A stretch of 64,000 nucleotides of DNA from UBA11475 sp045655805 (GCA_045655805.1 JAZOPZ010000013.1:124001-188000), one strand, 5' to 3'. Positions 41,003 through 49,191 are shown, numbered from the stretch's first letter. Numbers and translations: made by a program. Notes: generated from the sequence alone by a model not told the origin.

Positions 41003-41454
41003 TAAAAAAAGCACTACAAAGTTAGTGCTTTTTTTATTTAACAAAAGGGGAGCGGACTTTTAGGTTCAAGCCCGAGTCCGGCTCAAAATCGTAGATTTCT
41101 CACCACTTTGGCTACAAACAGTTCCCTAAACTGTTTGTTACGCGTCGTGCCCCTGCACCATAAAAAAGCACTACAAAGTTAGTGCTTTTTTTATTTAACA
41201 AAAGGGGAGCGGACTTTTAGGTTCAAGTCCGAGTCCGGCTCAAAATCGTAGATTTCTCACCACTTTGGCTACAAACAGTTCCCCAAACTGTTTGTAACGC
41301 GTCGTGCCCCGGCACCATAAAAAAAGGGGGGGGGAGCGGACTTTCAGGTTCAAGCCCGAGTCCGGCTCAAAATCATAGATTTTTCACCACTTTGGTTAAA
41401 AACTGTAGGTGTCTACAGTTTTTGCGTTGCACGCCACGTCGTGCCCCAATACCA
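41003..41454 (+). repeat. Three tandem units of about 157 bp copying the tRNA-Leu 3' end
   Basis: Units lie at 41003-41160, 41161-41317 and 41318-41454. The first two are nearly identical; the third is diverged and has a 9-G run near 41326. Each unit has a terminator-like hairpin (AAGCACTA...TAGTGCTT in units 1 and 2), a T-arm-like GGTTCAAGTCCGAG or similar, and ends in a copy of the tRNA 3' end (CCCCGGCACCA in unit 2; altered in 1 and 3). Further decayed pieces of the hairpin occur at about 41455-41480 and 41570-41600. Confidence 0.85.
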
Positions 41455-41834
41455 TAAAAAGCACTACAGAGTTAATGCTTTTTTTATTTTGTAAGAGAGA
41501 GAGTGTATTGTTTTAGTTTGTTAGTATCGTTTTGGTTTGCTAACAAAAGGTGAGATCGGACGTGCACTATAAAAAGCACTACAAAACGACTCTTTTTTAG
41601 GGGTTTTTAGTCTATAACAAAAGTATAGCGCACTATACTCCACTAAAATTGAAATGTAGCGCGCTTTATATTTACCATAAAAATTAAGTTAATATAGTTT
41701 AGTCGAGAGTAGCAAACGCCAACTGTGTAGCAATAATGATTACTTCAGCAAATCTAATAAATTCGAAAAGATTTATTTAGTTGTCGAAGCGCTTGCATGG
41801 AATCGACTTAATTAGTCGAGTTCTTTGGTGTGAA
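41455..41834. other. Intergenic region without a recognisable gene
   Basis: It holds decayed copies of the terminator-like part of the upstream repeats and short AT-rich sequence with AGCGCACTATAC and TAGCGCGCTTTATA elements. I see no gene or RNA with confidence. Confidence 0.5.
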
Positions 41835-43103
41835 TTATTTTTCACAGGTACATTTTTTTGGAATTCTACCGACGTTGTAGTTATCCTCTGTGCGAGAGCG
41901 CAGGCATTTAACGGGGTGTTCCTTTTCTTGATAGCGGTAGTCTTCGCCGTATTCTTCAATGTGATTTACGATAACGGTGTGTCCTCGTTCGTCTTCAGGG
42001 ACGGTGTTTACCTTTTTTTGATATTTAAAAAAGTCTGCCTCGGTAGGAAGTTTCGTTACTTCTTTATAACCCTCTCTGTCGGCTGTATTTAAAACTGTGT
42101 CGGATAAAACTTTTCTTATATATTCTTTATTTTCACGAAGTTTAACTAGTTCTGGAAATTTACCGTTAGGAATAACTTGTTGCCAGTCTTTGTTTTCGTA
42201 CTTGTTCAAAAGTTTTACGGCGTGGTGTAGATGGGCGATTTCTTGCTCTAAAAACATTTCCCAAATGTCTTTAATTTGAGCGTCGCTTTCGTCGTTTAAC
42301 ATTGAATAATACAAATAACACTCGGTATATTCGTGCATAAGCAGATTTTCAAAAATCGTTGCCTTGGTGTCGATTAAAGAGCCGTAGTGTGAGACGTGGT
42401 CTTCTTCGACCATAGCGATATCTTTGTACAACTCTCTACCAACTTGTGTTTTGTAAAATTCGCCGATATTCATATAATAGTTCATTGTTTGTTGTTCTGC
42501 TGCGGTGATAATACCGACGTCAAGTTTTGTTATTAAGTCAGCCTCTTTATTATTTATTGAAGGTTTTACGCTGTCGTATGGGTGACGGTGATGTGCTATA
42601 TTGGGTCTGCCTGGAATTATTTCCGTATAACTGCCGACTAATCTTTCGGCGTGAATACCCATATCGCTTTCTAATAAATTTGCGTAGCGATAAAGATGGT
42701 CGAAGTCTTCAAGTAACGCAAAGTCAAGAGCCTCTTTAACCGTTTTGTCAGTTGAGCGTTGCGCTAAAAAAGCCGTTAAATCTACGGCTAATTGTTCGTA
42801 GCCGATAGTGGTTTCTAAAATGCTTTCGTCGATAGGCTTTAATAATGAGATGAGTTTTTGTTGTTGCTGTTCACATCTTCGAAGTAATGCCACTTCACGG
42901 CGAGCGTCGTTGTCGGGGTAGTGTCTATTAAAGTGATGTTTGCACCACACAGCCTCGTATTCCGTGCCGTTCATCAAAATACATCTGACTTTTGTATAGG
43001 GACTTACTTCGTTTTTGTCGTATGGCTTAACAAAGATTTCTTTCCAACTCATCAGTGTGCTTTCTAGTTTTTTTGGTTTTTCTTCAAATGGATTAAAATT
43101 CAT
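41835..43103 (-). CDS. Ferritin-like large protein (paralogue 2), function unknown
   Basis: This 422-residue protein is a close relative of the one at 8347-9621. It has the same helical motifs: YEQLAVDLTAFLAQ near residue 125, LDFALLEDFDHLYRYANLLE near 147, AAEQQTMNYYMN near 222, AMVEEDHVSHYGS near 252 and EQEIAHLHHAVKLL near 307. The repeated E/D and H residues fit a di-iron ferritin-like fold. Its end differs, with a CTCEK tail. The ATG at 43103 behind GGAGGT was chosen over an in-frame start at 43214. An almost perfect palindrome covers its -10 box, so it is probably regulated by a dedicated repressor. Confidence 0.7.
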   Translation of the reverse strand: MNFNPFEEKPKKLESTLMSWKEIFVKPYDKNEVSPYTKVRCILMNGTEYEAVWCKHHFNRHYPDNDARREVALLRRCEQQQQKLISLLKPIDESILETTIGYEQLAVDLTAFLAQRSTDKTVKEALDFALLEDFDHLYRYANLLESDMGIHAERLVGSYTEIIPGRPNIAHHRHPYDSVKPSINNKEADLITKLDVGIITAAEQQTMNYYMNIGEFYKTQVGRELYKDIAMVEEDHVSHYGSLIDTKATIFENLLMHEYTECYLYYSMLNDESDAQIKDIWEMFLEQEIAHLHHAVKLLNKYENKDWQQVIPNGKFPELVKLRENKEYIRKVLSDTVLNTADREGYKEVTKLPTEADFFKYQKKVNTVPEDERGHTVIVNHIEEYGEDYRYQEKEHPVKCLRSRTEDNYNVGRIPKKCTCEK

Positions 43104-43136
43104 ATAAATACCTCCGATAAAAGTTTTTCCATTTGG

Positions 43137-43166
43137 GTCAAAATTATACCTATGGTATGATTTGAC
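43137..43166 (-). promoter_or_regulatory. Palindromic operator over the promoter of ferritin-like paralogue 2
   Basis: GTCAAAATTATACC (43137-43150), TAT and GGTATGATTTGAC (43154-43166) form an almost perfect inverted repeat. On the minus strand a TATAAT box (43143-43148) lies inside it. A metal- or redox-sensing repressor is an inference; I do not recognise the consensus. Confidence 0.6.
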
Positions 43167-43207
43167 AATACCGTTGGTGATAAAAAAGCACCAAAAATCA
43201 AAAATGC

Positions 43208-43242
43208 TTGACAAACTTTAGAGGTTAGAGTACAATAAAATT
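43208..43242 (+). promoter_or_regulatory. Promoter abutting the 43243 gene (leaderless)
   Basis: TTGACA (43208-43213), 17 bases and TACAAT (43231-43236) are followed after six bases by the ATG at 43243. A GAGG at 43221-43224 lies upstream of the -10 and cannot be in the message. Confidence 0.75.
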
Positions 43243-43932
43243 ATGAACGATTTATTGTTAGTTAATTACTTAATAGCATTGCCGATAACTTTGGGGGCTA
43301 TTGTTATAATTATCGGTTTGATTTTAATTATTAAATCGATAAAGAATAAGAGTGCAGTTGAGCCCAGTGACTTGGACGGCGAAAAACCACAAGAAGATTT
43401 AACGCCTATTATTGAACCCGATGCTATTTATGACAAGAGTTTTACTGCAAAACTGATACAAAGTGACGACGCTGTAAAGGTCATTTATAATACGATAAAA
43501 AACAAGTTGCTTTCGTATGAAAAGACATATTCTCATATCGGTTGGGATTTTGATACTTTTAGATTCGGTAGACCTACGGTCGCTAGATTTACTTTTAGTG
43601 GAAAAACACCCGTTCTTTTCTTGGCATTGCCGAGAGAATTTGTTTCAAAATATCCGTATTTGGAAGATTATTCTAGTAGTTTAAAGTATAAAAGCGTTCC
43701 CGTGGGTATAAAAATTACAACGGAAAAACGCTTGATAATTGCTATTGATTTGATTGATGAATTAGCAAATGAATTTAATTTTACTCTTTACGAGAAAGAT
43801 ACTACAAACTATTTGCCCGACACTAAAACGATGGAAGAAATGTTAAAGGAAGGGATTGTTAAAAAAGTATCAAGTGGTAGTGTTAGCGAGTTGATAAAGT
43901 TAAGAAAGGAAATTTTTAACAAGGATAAATAA
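43243..43932 (+). CDS. Membrane-anchored protein with an uncharacterised Bacillota domain
   Basis: This 229-residue protein has one N-terminal transmembrane helix (residues 9-30) and a cytoplasmic or extracellular domain at about 65-165: SFTAKLIQSDDAVKVIYNTI, LLSYEKTYSHIGWDFDTFRFGR and KTPVLFLALPREF. I recall this domain in many Clostridia proteins of unknown function, often near larger membrane proteins. A short helical C-terminus follows. No catalytic motif is evident. The gene has its own promoter directly at the start codon and a terminator right after the stop. Confidence 0.7.
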   Translation: MNDLLLVNYLIALPITLGAIVIIIGLILIIKSIKNKSAVEPSDLDGEKPQEDLTPIIEPDAIYDKSFTAKLIQSDDAVKVIYNTIKNKLLSYEKTYSHIGWDFDTFRFGRPTVARFTFSGKTPVLFLALPREFVSKYPYLEDYSSSLKYKSVPVGIKITTEKRLIIAIDLIDELANEFNFTLYEKDTTNYLPDTKTMEEMLKEGIVKKVSSGSVSELIKLRKEIFNKDK

Positions 43933-43960
43933 AATAGCCGTTTATTACGGCTATTTTTAA
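43932..43960 (+). terminator. Intrinsic terminator
   Basis: AATAGCCG (43933-43940), a 7-base loop and CGGCTATT (43948-43955) followed by T's. Confidence 0.85.
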
Positions 43961-43983
43961 TTTTTTGCATAAAAAAGACAGGG

Positions 43984-44550
43984 CTATTCCTGTCCGTTTT
44001 TTATTGGTTCTTTTTTTATCTTGCCTAATACATGGTACTTTAAGATTGAAACTAAATTAGCAGAAAGTTCAAAGACGTAGGTTAGTGTAGTGAAAATTGC
44101 TGCGTTAGTTAAAACGTTAAAAAGTATTGAAAGTACCGTCGGTATTATCATAGTAAAACGCACTATTTTTAAGTTGTGAATTCTAAAGATAAACGCATAG
44201 CAAATTAGCGCAATAAGGCATAAAATATCTAGTGGCTGTGCTGTTTTTAATATCCCTAAATTGACTACAAAGTAGGAAATAAGGGTTGCGATTGAAATTA
44301 TAAACGATAGATAAATCGGCGCAACCTTGCCTTTTTCTTCATAAATAAAGAAGATTACAGTTCTGCATAAGCCTATTGATAGACCTATCATAGCGAAGAA
44401 TTGTACGGTAAAAAAGTATGAGATTATTAAAAATATGATGCATAATAATTCAAATAATAAGTAAAACGACTTTTTGTGTACAAAGTATGCGCACATTACG
44501 AAAGCCATTGCTATAAAACTGAATATTAGCGCTAGTGTTGGATTTTCCAT
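43984..44550 (-). CDS. YgjV-family inner membrane protein
   Basis: The 188-residue protein has six hydrophobic helices and matches the Imp-YgjV family pattern: MAFVMCAYFVHKKSFYLLFELLCII near residues 15-40, GLSIGLCRTVIFFIYEEKGK near 57-76 and repeated aromatic helices. The function of the family is not known. No ribosome site is convincing before the ATG at 44550. It stands alone and converges with the 43243 gene. Confidence 0.72.
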   Translation of the reverse strand: MENPTLALIFSFIAMAFVMCAYFVHKKSFYLLFELLCIIFLIISYFFTVQFFAMIGLSIGLCRTVIFFIYEEKGKVAPIYLSFIISIATLISYFVVNLGILKTAQPLDILCLIALICYAFIFRIHNLKIVRFTMIIPTVLSILFNVLTNAAIFTTLTYVFELSANLVSILKYHVLGKIKKEPIKNGQE

Positions 44551-44835
44551 TTGTAAAATACACTTTTGATTATCTGCACGCTAAAAAAGTTATCGCATAC
44601 AGAACTGTTAATTTTGATAAAACTCGGCAAGTGTGAACTTACCGAGTTGTATGGTTGTTGCTGCCACGCTAGTGGGCGAACGAAGTTCGAGTCCCTAATA
44701 TGGCTTTTGTTTTTATTGTGAGTAAACTAAAATTTTGATACCATTTTATAGTGGGTGCAAATTTTAGAATGATGGGTGCATTTAGGCGAAAGGCTTTGCA
44801 CCCATTTCAGTTTGACAAATTGGAATTTGACGGTT
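44551..44835. other. Intergenic region with hairpins and left direct repeat
   Basis: It contains a hairpin AACTCGGCAAG...CTTACCGAGTT near 44621-44650, the left copy of a 62-bp direct repeat (44657-44718) and GGGTGCA...GCACCC near 44774-44807, which may terminate trkA on the minus strand. No gene seen. Confidence 0.55.
44657..44718 (+). repeat. Direct repeat, left copy, bounding the trk region
   Basis: It is nearly identical to 47372-47434 (one substitution and one extra T). It contains a tRNA T-arm-like GTTCGAGTCCCTA. The two copies enclose trkA, trkH and a hairpin array. Confidence 0.85.
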
Positions 44836-45486
44836 TTATTTCAATTTTCCCAATTTTGCCGTATTTACGATAACGATCATCGTAGTTTCTGCATCAAGAA
44901 CTTGCTCGGGATTGATGTTTACGTTGACCTTTTCACCCTTCTTGATAGCGACGATATTGAAGCCGTATTTTTTTCTTAGATTTAACTCGATCAGATTCTT
45001 ACCGCACCATTCATCCTTCACGTCGATCTCAACCAACGACACATCCTTTGACAGAGAAATCATATCAATAAATCCAGAACTAAGTAAGTTCTTAGCAAGG
45101 CGTATACCTGATTCGTTCTCAGGAAAGACTACTTGATCCGCACCCACACGAAGCAGTATTTTTTGATGCATTTCATTTGCACATTTTGCAATAACAGTCC
45201 TAACGCCAGCCTCCTTGCAAAGTGTGACTGCCATCACACTCGCTTCAAGATTGCTCGCCATACACACGATAACAGTATCAATATTACCTATACCAAGGCG
45301 AGAGATAACCTCCGCATCGGTCACGTCTGCACACTTGCACACTGGCAAATATGCCGCCACATCGTTAACGATTTTTTGTTCGGAATCAATAGCGATGACC
45401 TCCATACCGTTCTCTACAAGTTCTTTTGCCACGGCTGTGCCGTATCTTCCAAGTCCAAAGACTGCGTATGTTTTCTTTGTTTTCAT
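44836..45486 (-). CDS. trkA: TrkA/KtrA-type potassium channel regulatory subunit
   Basis: The 216-residue protein is one RCK unit: an RCK_N domain with the nucleotide motif FGLGRYGTAVAKEL near residue 10 and IAIDSEQK near 32, and an RCK_C domain from about 135. It gates the membrane subunit encoded 10 bases upstream in response to nucleotides and perhaps c-di-AMP. The single-RCK length fits the Ktr type. AAGGAG precedes the ATG. The codon choice looks richer in C and G than in neighbours, and the pair lies within long direct repeats, so transfer is likely. Confidence 0.9.
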   Translation of the reverse strand: MKTKKTYAVFGLGRYGTAVAKELVENGMEVIAIDSEQKIVNDVAAYLPVCKCADVTDAEVISRLGIGNIDTVIVCMASNLEASVMAVTLCKEAGVRTVIAKCANEMHQKILLRVGADQVVFPENESGIRLAKNLLSSGFIDMISLSKDVSLVEIDVKDEWCGKNLIELNLRKKYGFNIVAIKKGEKVNVNINPEQVLDAETTMIVIVNTAKLGKLK

Positions 45487-45496
45487 AATCTTCTCC

Positions 45497-46858
45497 TTAT
45501 CCTATACTGATATCTTCCGTTGGCTCGCAAATAACGTTCTGACTTTCATTCTTGCTACCAAACGCCACTGCAAGTGAGATTGGACCGACTCTGCCAAAAT
45601 ACATCGTTACGATGATAATTAGTTTTCCAACCGTGTTAAGCGTTGCCGTTAAATTTCTTGAAAGACCGACAGTCGCCGTTGCGCTGACCGCTTCGTAGAC
45701 CGCATCAATAGCAGAAGCATTACTCGTTGCCATCAACAATATGGCGGATATAGTGCAAATCGTAAGGAACATTACAACAACCGAAACCGCCTTTTTTATT
45801 GATTCCTCTGAAACACGACGGCCGAATAATGTTGCGCTGTTCTTATTACGGATTGTAGCAAATGCAGAACAAACTAGAATGGCGATGGTTACGGTTTTCA
45901 TACCACCTGCCGTTCCCACGGGTGAACCGCCTATCAGCATCAAGATAGTAGATACGGCGGCAGAGGCATTTGTCAAATTTTCTTGAGGAATTGTAGCAAA
46001 ACCAGCCGTTCTCGTAGTGACAGATTGAAAGAAAGACACTTGAATTTTATCAAAAAGTAACATCTCTCCAATGGTTAATGGGTTAGCATATTCAAAAATA
46101 AATATGAGAATTGCACCGACAAGAATGAGCCCTGCCGTAACCGTAATGGCAATCTTTGAGTGCAAGGTCAAATGCCTAAATATCTTGCGGTTCTTTTGTG
46201 AACGGCTCTTTAATACGCGAAGCACGTCCCACCACACGATATATCCGAGACCGCCGAGAATGATGAGAGCGGAGGTGACGATATTGATCAAGGGATTGGT
46301 TGCGTAATTGCAAAGGCTGTTTTCCGCGATAATGTCAATGCCGGCATTACAGAAAGCGGAAACCGAATTGAATACCGATATCCAGATGCCCCTTGCACCA
46401 AAGCCGGGAACGAACACAAGCATATACAGGACAGCACCGACTCCTTCAATGATCAGCGTTCCGAACAGTACGTTTTTGACGAATTTCGCAAGCCCAGACA
46501 TCGTATTAAGATTGAAGGCATCTTGAATAAGTAATCGGTCGCCGATGCCCATTTTTCTATTGAGAAGAAGCATCATCCCCGACATAATGGTGATGATACC
46601 AAGTCCACCAATCTGTATCAAAATTAATATTATTATCTGACCAAACACGCTCCAAGTAGAGACCGTAGGGAGCGTAACAAGCCCCGTTACGCAGGTAGAA
46701 GTTGTTGCCGTGAAAAGTGCGTCAAGATACGGCACGGCTTCTCCGCTTGCAGAGCTGATTGGCAATGCCAAAAGTCCGCTTCCTATGAGAATGGTCACGA
46801 GGAAGCTGAGCAATATGATCTGCGTGGTTGAAAGTGTGAATTTCTTTTTTCTAACCAT
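45497..46858 (-). CDS. trkH: TrkH/KtrB-type potassium uptake membrane subunit
   Basis: The 453-residue membrane protein has four P-loop repeats with the selectivity glycine: TSTCVTGLVT near residue 55, FCNAGID near 175, TRTAGFATIP near 280 and TATVGLSRNL near 390. About eight to ten helices surround them. It forms the K+ (or Na+-coupled K+) path. The start ATG at 46858 lies behind AGAGGA; the in-frame start at 46891 was rejected because a leader hairpin covers it. It is followed by trkA. Its codon use differs from the flanking genes, as in trkA. Confidence 0.9.
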   Translation of the reverse strand: MVRKKKFTLSTTQIILLSFLVTILIGSGLLALPISSASGEAVPYLDALFTATTSTCVTGLVTLPTVSTWSVFGQIIILILIQIGGLGIITIMSGMMLLLNRKMGIGDRLLIQDAFNLNTMSGLAKFVKNVLFGTLIIEGVGAVLYMLVFVPGFGARGIWISVFNSVSAFCNAGIDIIAENSLCNYATNPLINIVTSALIILGGLGYIVWWDVLRVLKSRSQKNRKIFRHLTLHSKIAITVTAGLILVGAILIFIFEYANPLTIGEMLLFDKIQVSFFQSVTTRTAGFATIPQENLTNASAAVSTILMLIGGSPVGTAGGMKTVTIAILVCSAFATIRNKNSATLFGRRVSEESIKKAVSVVVMFLTICTISAILLMATSNASAIDAVYEAVSATATVGLSRNLTATLNTVGKLIIIVTMYFGRVGPISLAVAFGSKNESQNVICEPTEDISIG

Positions 46859-46881
46859 AAGATGTTCCTCTAAAAAGCATA

Positions 46882-46966
46882 AAGGAACCAATGCCCTCTG
46901 CAGTCAGCTGGTTCCTTTTTTGTTATTCGTTTTTGTAATTATATCACATTTCGCTGTTTTTGTCAA
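46882..46966 (-). promoter_or_regulatory. Consensus promoter and leader hairpin of trkH
   Basis: On the minus strand TTGACA (46961-46966), 17 bases and TATAAT (46938-46943) make a perfect sigma-A promoter. The leader then forms a hairpin AAGGAACCA (46882-46890) / TGGTTCCTT (46909-46917) close to the ribosome site. In this direction only a weak T-run follows, so it may act as attenuator; on the plus strand it looks like a terminator. Confidence 0.7.
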
Positions 46967-47152
46967 TATATTTTTACAGAATTGGATATCAGTGTGATAT
47001 CAAGCATATTCTCATTTATCGGTGAGTTTATTATAGCAAAAAATCCAACTTAAATCAAGGCTTTTATTTTATGGAAACAATAATTGAACGATACCCTATA
47101 AATTGAACGATTTATATTTTACGGCTAAAAACAAAAAGCCTGAGATATTAAT

Positions 47153-47280
47153 CACTTTCGCAGAAAGTGTATATAATCAGACACAAAGTGGCTGAATATC
47201 ATCAATGCAGAGCATTGTATATCATCATTACAGAGTTTTAATACACGCTAAAGCGTGATGATATGCCATTACTCCGTAAT
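47153..47280. repeat. Array of short hairpins joined by ATCATC/GATATA-like linkers
   Basis: Four short hairpins occur in 128 bases: CACTTTC/GAAAGTG (47153-47169), CAATGC/GCATTG (47203-47217), CACGCT/AGCGTG (47244-47257) and ATTAC/GTAAT (47268-47280). Linkers read TATATAATCAG, TATATCATC and ATGATATG. Related hairpin arrays with ATGATATA linkers are common at ends of mobile DNA in Clostridia. Confidence 0.65.
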
Positions 47281-47285
47281 AGATA

Positions 47286-47317
47286 TAAAAGTCGTATCAA
47301 GATGATACGACTTTTTT
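47286..47317 (+). terminator. Intrinsic terminator-like hairpin
   Basis: GTCGTATC (47291-47298) and GATACGAC (47304-47311) are followed by TTTTTT. It belongs to the island next to the hairpin array. Confidence 0.75.
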
Positions 47318-47371
47318 GGTGCGGATGAAGGGAGATTCCCCTATTAGGGGAAATGTCCGCAGGACAAAAGG

Positions 47372-47434
47372 GTTGCTGCCACGCTAGTGGGCGAACGAAG
47401 TTCGAGTCCCTAGTATGGCTTTTTGTTTTTATTG
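47372..47434 (+). repeat. Direct repeat, right copy, abutting tRNA-Leu
   Basis: It is the right copy of the repeat at 44657-44718 and touches the 3' CCA end of the minus-strand tRNA-Leu. A further 18-bp copy of the tRNA 3' end lies at 47316-47333 (matching 47432-47449). Confidence 0.85.
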
Positions 47435-47515
47435 GTGCGGATGAAGGGACTCGAACCCCCATGCTCTCGCAATAGATCCTAAGTCTATCGTGTCTGCCAA
47501 TTTCACCACATCCGC
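47433..47515 (-). tRNA. tRNA-Leu (anticodon TAG)
   Basis: Read on the minus strand: acceptor GCGGATG with CATCCGC, a D-arm, anticodon loop CTTAGGA, a long variable arm, T-arm GGGGTTCGAGTCCC and an encoded CCA. Its 3' end borders a direct repeat, as expected for an integration site. Confidence 0.93.
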
Positions 47516-47587
47516 ATGTTACCTAAATATAATAATAAATAAAATGCTCATTGTCAAACAAAAACTCTAAATTTAAATAAAAACTGT

Positions 47588-47616
47588 TTGTCTTTTTATA
47601 AAAAATATTGTATAAT
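47588..47616 (+). promoter_or_regulatory. Promoter of the putP-type gene
   Basis: TTGTCT (47588-47593), 17 bases and TATAAT (47611-47616). Confidence 0.7.
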
Positions 47617-47648
47617 AGACGCATATTCTAAATTTGAGGGTGTTTTTT

Positions 47649-49184
47649 ATGAACGCATTTGAAATTATTGCATTTTTACTATACCTTGTAGCAATGCTTG
47701 GTATTGGTATATGGTTTTTCGTTAAGTCTAAAAATAAATCTGAAAAAGATTACTTTTTGGGTGGAAGAAACATGAGTGGTTGGGTAGCAGCGTTATCGGC
47801 AGGCGCTTCAGATATGAGCGCTTGGTGTTTGATGGGGTTACCTGGCGCGATTTATTTATCTGGTATGGGTCAAGTTTGGATTTCCGTTGGTCTTATTATC
47901 GGTACTATCTTGGCTTGGCTTTTTATTGCTCCTAGACTTCGCGTGTATGCAATGAAGGCTAACGATTCAATTACTGTGCCACAATTTTTAACTAATAGGT
48001 TTTTAAGTAAAAGTTCGTTGCTCCGTATCGTTTGCGCAATAGTGTTCTTGGTAGCGTATTGTATTTATATGGCGTCTTCACTCGTAGCGTGTGGCGGGCT
48101 TGTTAATATGCTTTCAGGTGGCAAAGTAAGTGCCGTTTGGGGTATGGTTATTGCCGGTATCGTTATCGTGGTTTATACTATGCTCGGTGGGTTTAACGCT
48201 GTTTGCTGGACGGACTTTGTTCAAGGTATGCTTATGCTAGGCGCAATTATGATTTTGCCTATTATAATGCTTATTATGATGGGTGCAGGCGTTAAGGCAG
48301 AAGGTTTTATCGAGTGGGTAGGCGTTTCGTCAAACTATTTTAATCCGTTGTCTGGTGGCGCTGATTGGTGGAAGAGTGTTTCTGATATCTTGTCTGGTTT
48401 AGGCTGGGGATTGGGTTATTTTGGTATGCCACACATCATTATTAGATACATGTCTATTAAAGATAAAAAAGAAATGCGTAAATCGCAAATTATTGGTTCA
48501 AGTTGGACTTTTGCAATTTTAGTAATGGCAACGGTATTTGCGGTAGTATCTCACTTCTTCTTGGGGGCTAGTGGTAAAAACAATAGCGAAAATATCTTCG
48601 TGCTTGTTTCAAGATCAATTTTCTCAAAAGGCGCTCTTGCATTTATCGGTGGTATTTTAATTTCAGCAGTAGTTGCTGCGTCAATGAGTACGGCGGACTC
48701 ACAATTATTGCTCGCATCAAGCGCGTTTGCATCGGATATTTACAAGGGTAAAATTAACCCTAATGCAACCGATAAGCAAATGAACTGGGTAAGTAGAATT
48801 GTCGTTATCATTATCTCTGCTGTAGCGTTCATTATAGCGCTTTTAGGTACGACAAACTTCGGTGCAACCATTATGTCGCTCGTAAGTAACGCGTGGGCAA
48901 TTTTCGGCGCAGCGTTCGGACCTGTAATTATTTTAGCGCTTTATTGGAAACGCTTTAACTATGCAGGTTGTACGGCTGGTATTATTTCAGGTTTTGTGGT
49001 TGCGGTGGCTTGGCTTTACACTCCACTTGCAACGCTTACGAACCTTTACGCAATAATCCCTGGCTTTATCGTAGCGTTTGCAGTTGCCGTTGCTGTTACA
49101 TTAAAAACGGCTGAACCTTCTGATGAAGTAAAAACTCTTTTTGATGAAGTTGTTAATTCAGACGAACTTGTTTATGAAAATTAG
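47649..49184 (+). CDS. putP: Sodium/proline symporter (SSS family)
   Basis: The 511-residue protein has about 13 transmembrane helices and the SSS signature: FLGGRNMSGWVAALSAGASDMSAWCLMGLPGA around residues 35-68 and STADSQLLLASSAFASDIYKG near 350. These are the sodium and substrate sites of PutP. It takes up proline with Na+, feeding anaerobic amino acid metabolism or osmotic balance. The ATG at 47649 behind GAGGGTG was chosen over a TTG at 47634. Two terminators follow. Confidence 0.87.
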   Translation: MNAFEIIAFLLYLVAMLGIGIWFFVKSKNKSEKDYFLGGRNMSGWVAALSAGASDMSAWCLMGLPGAIYLSGMGQVWISVGLIIGTILAWLFIAPRLRVYAMKANDSITVPQFLTNRFLSKSSLLRIVCAIVFLVAYCIYMASSLVACGGLVNMLSGGKVSAVWGMVIAGIVIVVYTMLGGFNAVCWTDFVQGMLMLGAIMILPIIMLIMMGAGVKAEGFIEWVGVSSNYFNPLSGGADWWKSVSDILSGLGWGLGYFGMPHIIIRYMSIKDKKEMRKSQIIGSSWTFAILVMATVFAVVSHFFLGASGKNNSENIFVLVSRSIFSKGALAFIGGILISAVVAASMSTADSQLLLASSAFASDIYKGKINPNATDKQMNWVSRIVVIIISAVAFIIALLGTTNFGATIMSLVSNAWAIFGAAFGPVIILALYWKRFNYAGCTAGIISGFVVAVAWLYTPLATLTNLYAIIPGFIVAFAVAVAVTLKTAEPSDEVKTLFDEVVNSDELVYEN

Positions 49185-49191
49185 TTAACTA

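Noticed and set aside
41003..41600. Possible CRISPR array
   Set aside because: Units are 157 bp with no short repeat/spacer alternation, the whole unit is repeated, and no cas genes are near.
44776..47000. Several plus-strand open frames across the trk genes
   Set aside because: They are antisense shadows of trkA and trkH without ribosome sites or family features.
47153..47280. Possible CRISPR or tRNA remnants
   Set aside because: The stems differ in sequence and there is no constant repeat of 24-37 bp.
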